Both the position numbers and the translations under genes were made by a program. Below the pieces are notes generated by a model. The model was not told where the DNA came from, made no database searches, and saw nothing but the letters and a program-made list of their open reading frames with translations. Shown one piece after another: positions 5,102 through 9,508 of a stretch of DNA of 9,508 bases. The stretch is from JAVKFF01 sp040226215 (lineage in GTDB: Bacteria > Pseudomonadota > Alphaproteobacteria > DSM-16000 > Inquilinaceae), in the NCBI GenBank assembly GCA_040226215.1, contig JAVKFF010000129.1:1-9508 (forward strand), in the 5' to 3' direction. Each line of letters begins with the position of its first letter. Position 1 is the first letter of the stretch.

Positions 5102-6049
5102 ATGACCCCGCCGTCCATCCAGACCCGTCCCCGTCTCACCATCGGCACCCGCGGCAGCCCGCTGGCGTTGGCCCAGGCGCGCGAGGTGCGCGACCGCCTG
5201 GCGGCCGCCCATGCCGACCTCGCCGCGCCCGACGCCGTCGCCATCGCCGTGATCAAGACCACGGGCGACCGGGTGCAGGACCGGACACTCGCCGAGATCG
5301 GCGGCAAGGGCCTGTTCACCAAGGAGATCGAGGAGGCGCTGATCGACGGCCGCATCGATCTCGCCGTGCATTCCATGAAGGACGTGCCGACCTGGCTGCC
5401 GGCGGGGCTGGAGATCGCCGCCATTCTGCCGCGCGAGGACGTGCGCGACGCCTGGTTCGCGCGTGGCGGCGCCGGTCTCGACGATCTGCCGGCGGGGGCC
5501 GTGGTGGGCACGGCCTCGCTGCGCCGCCAGGCCCAGGTCCTGGCCCGCCGACCCGACCTCGCCTGCGTGCCCTTCCGTGGCAATGTCGCCACCCGGCTCG
5601 CCAAGCTGGAAGCGGGCGAGGTGGACGCCACCCTGCTTGCCGTCGCCGGGCTGAAGCGGCTGGGCCGGGCGGATCTGGTCACCGCGCCGCTCGACCCCGC
5701 CACCATGCTGCCGGCCGTCGCCCAGGGCGCCATCGGCGTGGAGATCCGCAGCGCGGATACGCGCACCCGAAACCTCGTCGCGGCGCTGAACGACCGCGAG
5801 AGCGCCATTCGCGTGACGGCCGAACGCGCCTTCCTGGCGGTGCTGGACGGCAATTGCCGCACGCCGATCGCCGCCCTGGCCGATGTCGAGGGTGATCGCC
5901 TTCACTTCCGTGGCCAGGTCGCCGCACCGGATGGCAGCGCGGTCGAGCGCTGCACCGGCGAGGGGCCGATCGGCGAGGCGGAGCGCATCGGCCGCGAGGC
6001 CGGCGAGGCGGTGCTCGACCGGGCCCGCGCCCTGCTCGCCCGGGACTGA
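5102..6049 (+). CDS. hemC: Hydroxymethylbilane synthase (porphobilinogen deaminase)
   Basis: 315 residues, normal length. HemC joins four porphobilinogen molecules into hydroxymethylbilane in the cytoplasm, early in heme, siroheme and cobalamin synthesis. Domain 1 begins with IGTRGSPLALAQA (14-26), followed by IKTTGDRVQD (51-60), GGKGLFTKEIEEAL (67-80) and DLAVHSMKDVPT (86-97), where Asp94 is the catalytic aspartate. GTASLRRQAQ (136-145) and FRGNVATRLAKL (158-169) bind the cofactor and the growing chain. Cys252 in LDGNCRTPIAA is the dipyrromethane attachment cysteine. It is the first gene of hemC-hemD-mic60-hemY, with hemD starting four bases after its stop. The ATG at 5102 has no clear Shine-Dalgarno sequence, but it gives the expected N-terminus. 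Confidence 0.98.
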   Translation: MTPPSIQTRPRLTIGTRGSPLALAQAREVRDRLAAAHADLAAPDAVAIAVIKTTGDRVQDRTLAEIGGKGLFTKEIEEALIDGRIDLAVHSMKDVPTWLPAGLEIAAILPREDVRDAWFARGGAGLDDLPAGAVVGTASLRRQAQVLARRPDLACVPFRGNVATRLAKLEAGEVDATLLAVAGLKRLGRADLVTAPLDPATMLPAVAQGAIGVEIRSADTRTRNLVAALNDRESAIRVTAERAFLAVLDGNCRTPIAALADVEGDRLHFRGQVAAPDGSAVERCTGEGPIGEAERIGREAGEAVLDRARALLARD

Positions 6050-6053
6050 CGCC

Positions 6054-6794
6054 ATGGCCACCTGGATCGTCACCCGCTCCGAAGCGGACGCGATGGAGAC
6101 CGCCCGCCTGCTGGTCGAGTCCAAGCAGGAGGTGATCATCTCGCCGGTCATCGCCATCACCTTCCCCGACCGGGTGGAACCGGACCTCTCGCGGGTGCAG
6201 GCGGTGCTGTTCACCAGCCGCTATGGCGTCGCCGGTCTCAACCGGCTGGCCGACGCCACCCGCCTGCCGGCCTTCTGCGTCGGCGCATCCACGGCGGAGG
6301 TGGCGGAAACGCTGGGCTTCCGCGACGTGCGCGTGGCCGACAACGATGCCGCGAGCCTGATCCGCGCGGTCACCATCGCGCTCGACCCGGCGGCCGGGCC
6401 GCTGTTCTACGCCCGCGGCCGCAAGATCACCGGCGATGTCGTGGAGCGGCTCGAGATCATGGGCTTCGAGGTCTGGGAGCAGGTGGTCTACGAGGCCGAT
6501 GCCGAGGAGCACCTGTCGGAGGCGGCGATCACTGCCATAAGTGAGGGGAGCACCGCGGGCGTGCTGTTTTTCTCTCCCCGCAGCGCGGGCCTATTTGCTA
6601 GCCTCGCGGAGGCCGCCGGACTGAAGGGGCGCCTGTCGGAGCTGAAGGCGCTGTGCCTCAGCGACAAGGTGGCCCGAACGCTCGACGCCGCGGACTGGGG
6701 CGCGGTCCTGGTGGCCCAGGCGGCGACGACGCCGTCGCTGATCGCTCTCGCCCGGGCTGAGGGAGGCCAGTCCGCAGATGGCGGCGACGCCTGA
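6054..6794 (+). CDS. hemD: Uroporphyrinogen-III synthase
   Basis: 246 residues from the ATG at 6054, four bases after hemC. HemD closes and inverts ring D of hydroxymethylbilane to give uroporphyrinogen III. The family diverges strongly in sequence, but the typical signposts are present: WIVTRSEADA at the start, AVLFTSRYGVAGLNRL in the first lobe, the hinge-region YARGRKITGDVVERL followed by EVWEQVVYEA, then GVLFFSPRSAGLFASL and CLSDKVARTL in the second lobe, with the usual ATTPSLIALA near the end. Position directly after hemC confirms the call. Past the TGA at 6792-6794 the same frame stays open for 37 codons to the TAA at 6906-6908, with a Pro/Thr/Lys-rich end, which suggests a shortened C-terminus. 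The core fold should be complete without that tail. Confidence 0.95.
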   Translation: MATWIVTRSEADAMETARLLVESKQEVIISPVIAITFPDRVEPDLSRVQAVLFTSRYGVAGLNRLADATRLPAFCVGASTAEVAETLGFRDVRVADNDAASLIRAVTIALDPAAGPLFYARGRKITGDVVERLEIMGFEVWEQVVYEADAEEHLSEAAITAISEGSTAGVLFFSPRSAGLFASLAEAAGLKGRLSELKALCLSDKVARTLDAADWGAVLVAQAATTPSLIALARAEGGQSADGGDA

Positions 6795-6908
6795 CCCGTC
6801 ACGGCCTGGCCCGGGTTGTCCTGGCTTGGCCAGACCAGCCCTGGACGGACGCCTAGACCGGAAGCGACGCCGCAACCGACGCCGAAACCGAAGAAAGCAG
6901 AACGATAA
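6795..6908 (+). other. In-frame continuation of hemD after its stop codon (probable remnant of a longer C-terminus)
   Basis: The 119-base hemD-mic60 gap contains 37 sense codons in the hemD frame ending at TAA 6906-6908, five bases before the mic60 ATG. The last part reads RPEATPQPTPKPKKAER, a typical disordered protein tail. A 12-base imperfect tandem repeat (6865-6876 and 6877-6888, CGACGCCG then CAAC or AAAC) encodes the TPQP/TPKP units. No terminator hairpin with a T-run and no convincing promoter is seen here. Confidence 0.4.
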
Positions 6909-6913
6909 CGGCC

Positions 6914-8320
6914 ATGGCGCCAAGCGAGACAGAGGAGCAGCACACCGCCCCGCCGGCGGCACCAGGCCTGCCGGCGGCCGAGCGCATCATAGAGATGTTC
7001 GGCGGCATCCGGCCGATGGCCGGCAAGCTGAACGTGACCGCGAGCACGGTGCAGGGCTGGAAGGCACGCGGTCATATTCCCGCCAACCGGGAAGGCGAGA
7101 TCAGGGAGGCGGCGCGCGCCCACGCGATCGACCTGGACGAGGGCACGCTGACCGCCGCCACCGCCACACCAGACCCGACATCCGGAACCGGCATGACCGA
7201 CTCCCAGACCACCAACGCCGCCCCGCCGCGCGACCCCGGCGCGGCCACGAGCAGCACCGCGAACCTGTCCGGTGGCCGCGGCGACCGACCGCTGGCCGCC
7301 CTGGCCCTGGCGGCCGCGCTGGCGGCGCTGATCCTCGCCATCGTGCTGCCGATCATGCTGGACGACGAGGACGCGGTCGACCGGCGGCTCGGCGACTTCG
7401 CCGAGCGTCTGGAGGCCGTCGAGGCGCGGCCGACAACCGATCCGAGCGGGGCCATCGCCGATCTGTCGGACCGGTTGGCGGCGTTGGAGGAGGATGGCGC
7501 GACGCTGGCCGGCCTGGCCCGCGACCTGCCGCGTCTTGAGGAGCGGGTGAGCGACCTCGACCGCCGCACCGCCAATCTGGTGGGCAGCGACGAGGCCGCG
7601 GCGCTGGCCGGCGACGTGCAGTTCCTGCGCAACGGCCTGTCGGACATGCAGGACCGGCTGGAGAGGGTCTCGGGCCGTATCGGCGACCTGGCCGGCCGCC
7701 TCGACGCGGCGGAGCCGACGCTCGCCGACCTCGCCGACACGCTGGCGGCGCTCAGGAGCGATCTTGGCGACCTGACGGGCAGGCTCGACGCGCTCGACGC
7801 CGGGCGCGCCGGTCTGCTGCTGGCGGTCAGCCAGCTGCGCGAGGACGTGCTGGCCGGGCGCGAGTTTTCCGGCGCGCTCGACCTCGCGGCCGGGCTCGGC
7901 GAGGGCGACCAGGCGGTCGAGGAGGCGGTGGCGACGCTGCGCGGCCTGGACGGGCCGGTGCCGACCACCGACATGCTGGAAGGCCGGTTCGGCGCGGCCG
8001 CCGCCGCTGCGAGGGAAGCCGACCGGCCGCCGCCGGAAGACTGGCTTGGCGAGGCGCTGGAAGGCGTGTCCGGCCTGATCAGCGTGCGGCCGGCGCCGGG
8101 CGAGACCGGGGGCACGGACGCGGCCGCCATCCTGGCCCGGGCGGAGGGCCGCCTGCTCGACGGCAATCTGACCGGGGCGCGCGAGGCGCTCGACGCGCTC
8201 TCGGAAGACGCCCGGACCGCCATGGCCGAGTGGATCGCCGCGCTGGAGCGTCGTCTCGCCGCCGAGGCGGCACTGTCCAGCCTGGCCGAGCGCGCCATCC
8301 GCTACGCGGCGGCCGAGTGA
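6914..8320 (+). CDS. Mic60/mitofilin-family inner-membrane protein with N-terminal helix-turn-helix-like segment
   Basis: 468 residues. Residues 23-75 (ERIIEMFGGIRPMAGKLNVT, then STVQGWKARGHIP) look like a Cro/CI-type helix-turn-helix. Residues 81-125 are a Pro/Thr/Ser-rich linker. Residues 127-149 (PLAALALAAALAALILAIVLP begins at 126) are one membrane helix. Residues 150-300 are long heptad-type coiled coil (repeated RLxxLE/DRLAAL patterns). Residues 300-468 resemble the C-terminal mitofilin region with helical repeats. The placement between hemD and hemY is that of alphaproteobacterial Mic60, the ancestor of the mitochondrial crista-junction protein, which shapes intracytoplasmic membranes and contacts outer-membrane proteins. 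The stop overlaps the hemY ATG by one base (TGATG). No clear ribosome site precedes the ATG at 6914. An internal ATG at 7193 (residue 94) could yield a form without the helix-turn-helix. The C-terminal domain is divergent, so the family call leans on context and topology. Confidence 0.85.
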   Translation: MAPSETEEQHTAPPAAPGLPAAERIIEMFGGIRPMAGKLNVTASTVQGWKARGHIPANREGEIREAARAHAIDLDEGTLTAATATPDPTSGTGMTDSQTTNAAPPRDPGAATSSTANLSGGRGDRPLAALALAAALAALILAIVLPIMLDDEDAVDRRLGDFAERLEAVEARPTTDPSGAIADLSDRLAALEEDGATLAGLARDLPRLEERVSDLDRRTANLVGSDEAAALAGDVQFLRNGLSDMQDRLERVSGRIGDLAGRLDAAEPTLADLADTLAALRSDLGDLTGRLDALDAGRAGLLLAVSQLREDVLAGREFSGALDLAAGLGEGDQAVEEAVATLRGLDGPVPTTDMLEGRFGAAAAAAREADRPPPEDWLGEALEGVSGLISVRPAPGETGGTDAAAILARAEGRLLDGNLTGAREALDALSEDARTAMAEWIAALERRLAAEAALSSLAERAIRYAAAE

Positions 8321-9508
8321 TGCGCCGCGCCCTCTGGTTTATCGTCAAGGTCGCCGTCCTCATCGCCATCGCGGTGTGGCTGGCGGACCGGCCGGGCACG
8401 GTGGAGATCGCCTGGCAGGACAGCATCATCGAGATGTCGGTGGGCGTGCTGGCGGTCGGCGTCTTCATCCTGATGATCCTCGCGGCGATCGCCTTCTGGC
8501 TCTACCGCAACGCCGTCAACGCGCCGCGCACGCTGCAGCGGGCCAACGCCAACGCCAAGCGCTCGCGCGGCTACCGGGCGCTGACCAACGGCATGGTGGC
8601 CGTCGCAGCCGGCGACAATCAGGGCGCGCGCAAATTCGCCCGCAAGGCCGACGTGCTGTTGAACGAGCCGCCGCTGACCATGCTCCTGAAGGCCCAGGCG
8701 GCCCAGCTGGCCGGCGACGAGGCGACGGCGGCGGAGCATTTCCGCGCCATGCTGGAGCGCAAGGAGACCCGCTTCCTCGGCCTGCGCGGCCTGATCGTGC
8801 AGGCGCTCAAGCGCGGCGACCGGGTGGAGGCGCTGCGCCTGGCCCGGGAGGCACGGGCGCTCAGGCCCGACACCGAATGGGTGCTGGTGACCTGCCTGGA
8901 GCTGGAGACCGAGAGCGGCCAGTGGCAGAGCGCCCAGCGCAGCCTGAACGAGGCGGTCAAGCACCGGGCGATCGCGGCGGATCGGGGCGTGGCGCTGCGC
9001 GCCGCCCTGCTGCTGGAACGCGCCCGCGAGGCGGCGCGGGAGCAGCGCTGGAGCGAGGCTGTGGATCTGGCGCACGAGGCCGGCAAGCTGCGCCGCGGCT
9101 GGCTGCCCGCCGCGATCACCGAGGCCGGCGCCTTGATCGCGCTCGACCGCAGCCGGGCGGCTGAGAAGGTGGTGGAGAAGGCCTGGACGGTGACGCCGCA
9201 CCGCGCCCTGGTGGCGCTGCACGACGAACTCTCCGGCGACCTGCCGCCGATCGACCGGGCGAAGCGCCGGGAGAAGCTGGGGGCGCTCGCCCCCGATCAT
9301 CCGGAAAGCCTGATCGCCATGGCGGAAGGGGCGCTCGACGCCGAACTCTGGGGCCTCGCCCGGCGCTATCTCTCGCGCGCCATCGCCAAGGCGCCCTGCC
9401 GGCGCGCCTACCGCCTGATGGCCGAGGTGGCGCTGGCGGAGACTGGCGACGTGGCGGCGTCGCGCGACTGGCTCGCCAAGGCCGACGGCGCCCGCGGCGC
9501 CGGCCGCA
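8320..9508 (+). CDS. hemY: HemY protein, N-terminal part (runs off right edge)
   Basis: 396 complete codons from the ATG at 8320, still open at the window edge. Residues 4-22 (ALWFIVKVAVLIAIAVWLA) and 40-62 are two membrane helices, with DRPGTVEIAWQDSIIEMSVG between them; this is the HemY_N hallmark. Next come YRALTNGMVAVAAGD (85-99), in which a leading helix opens a TPR-like repeat array, and PPLTMLLKAQAAQLAGD (117-133). Alpha-helical hairpins continue to the edge. This is the proteobacterial HemY of the hem cluster, of unknown biochemical role; it is unrelated to the Bacillus protoporphyrinogen oxidase that shares the symbol. It is coupled to mic60 by the TGATG overlap. Confidence 0.93.
   Translation, partial: MRRALWFIVKVAVLIAIAVWLADRPGTVEIAWQDSIIEMSVGVLAVGVFILMILAAIAFWLYRNAVNAPRTLQRANANAKRSRGYRALTNGMVAVAAGDNQGARKFARKADVLLNEPPLTMLLKAQAAQLAGDEATAAEHFRAMLERKETRFLGLRGLIVQALKRGDRVEALRLAREARALRPDTEWVLVTCLELETESGQWQSAQRSLNEAVKHRAIAADRGVALRAALLLERAREAAREQRWSEAVDLAHEAGKLRRGWLPAAITEAGALIALDRSRAAEKVVEKAWTVTPHRALVALHDELSGDLPPIDRAKRREKLGALAPDHPESLIAMAEGALDAELWGLARRYLSRAIAKAPCRRAYRLMAEVALAETGDVAASRDWLAKADGARGAGR

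Noticed and set aside
4795..6214. Minus-strand open frames of 355 and 404 codons across hemC
   Set aside because: Antisense shadows of hemC and hemD, with no family motif and no ribosome site. The hemC catalytic motifs are complete on the plus strand.
6865..6896. Short tandem repeats after hemD considered as a CRISPR, integration or attachment site
   Set aside because: Only two 12-base copies with no spacers, no integrase or tRNA nearby, and a codon-periodic pattern that fits a Pro/Lys-rich coding remnant.
7072..8298. Minus-strand 408-codon open frame opposite mic60
   Set aside because: Its Ser/Arg/Ala-rich composition is what the antisense of a coiled-coil GC-rich gene gives. No domain is visible.
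8302..9300. Minus-strand 332-codon open frame opposite hemY
   Set aside because: His/Gln/Arg/Leu-rich antisense shadow. The plus strand carries clear HemY motifs across the same stretch.

Overview
The window reads as chromosomal DNA of a GC-rich alphaproteobacterium, most likely of a Rhodospirillales-like group. The main evidence is the block hemC-hemD-mic60(mitofilin)-hemY, divergent from tsaD, which is a hallmark alphaproteobacterial arrangement. Supporting evidence is the strong G/C bias at third codon positions and the YciI and EVE genes next to tsaD. I see no tRNA, rRNA, CRISPR array, insertion sequence or prophage gene. Most of the window is ordinary core genome with some local rearrangement and decay.

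Left part (1-1013): the first 48 codons of acetyl-CoA synthetase run off the left edge on the minus strand. It is divergent from a SlyB-like glycine-zipper lipoprotein that ends in a Tyr-Pro-Gly repeat tail, followed by a strong hairpin. Middle-left (1049-3119): a small stand-alone Rieske [2Fe-2S] protein on the minus strand is divergent from an ECF sigma factor, which overlaps its membrane-bound anti-sigma factor by four bases. Downstream is a broken DUF486 (DMT-like) membrane protein gene, with an internal deletion and a frame change.

Centre (3150-4960, minus strand): tsaD, a YciI-family protein and an EVE-domain protein probably form one transcription unit. The gpsA gene that I recall often following tsaD in relatives is absent here.

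Right part (5102-9508, plus strand): hemC and hemD catalyse consecutive steps of tetrapyrrole synthesis (porphobilinogen to hydroxymethylbilane to uroporphyrinogen III). They are followed by a Mic60-like membrane protein and HemY, which runs off the right edge. The junctions are tight (4-base gap, 119-base gap, 1-base overlap) except hemD-mic60. That gap holds 37 sense codons still in the hemD frame, suggesting that hemD has been shortened by a new stop. The Mic60 protein carries an N-terminal helix-turn-helix-like segment on its cytoplasmic side, the most unusual domain arrangement in the window.
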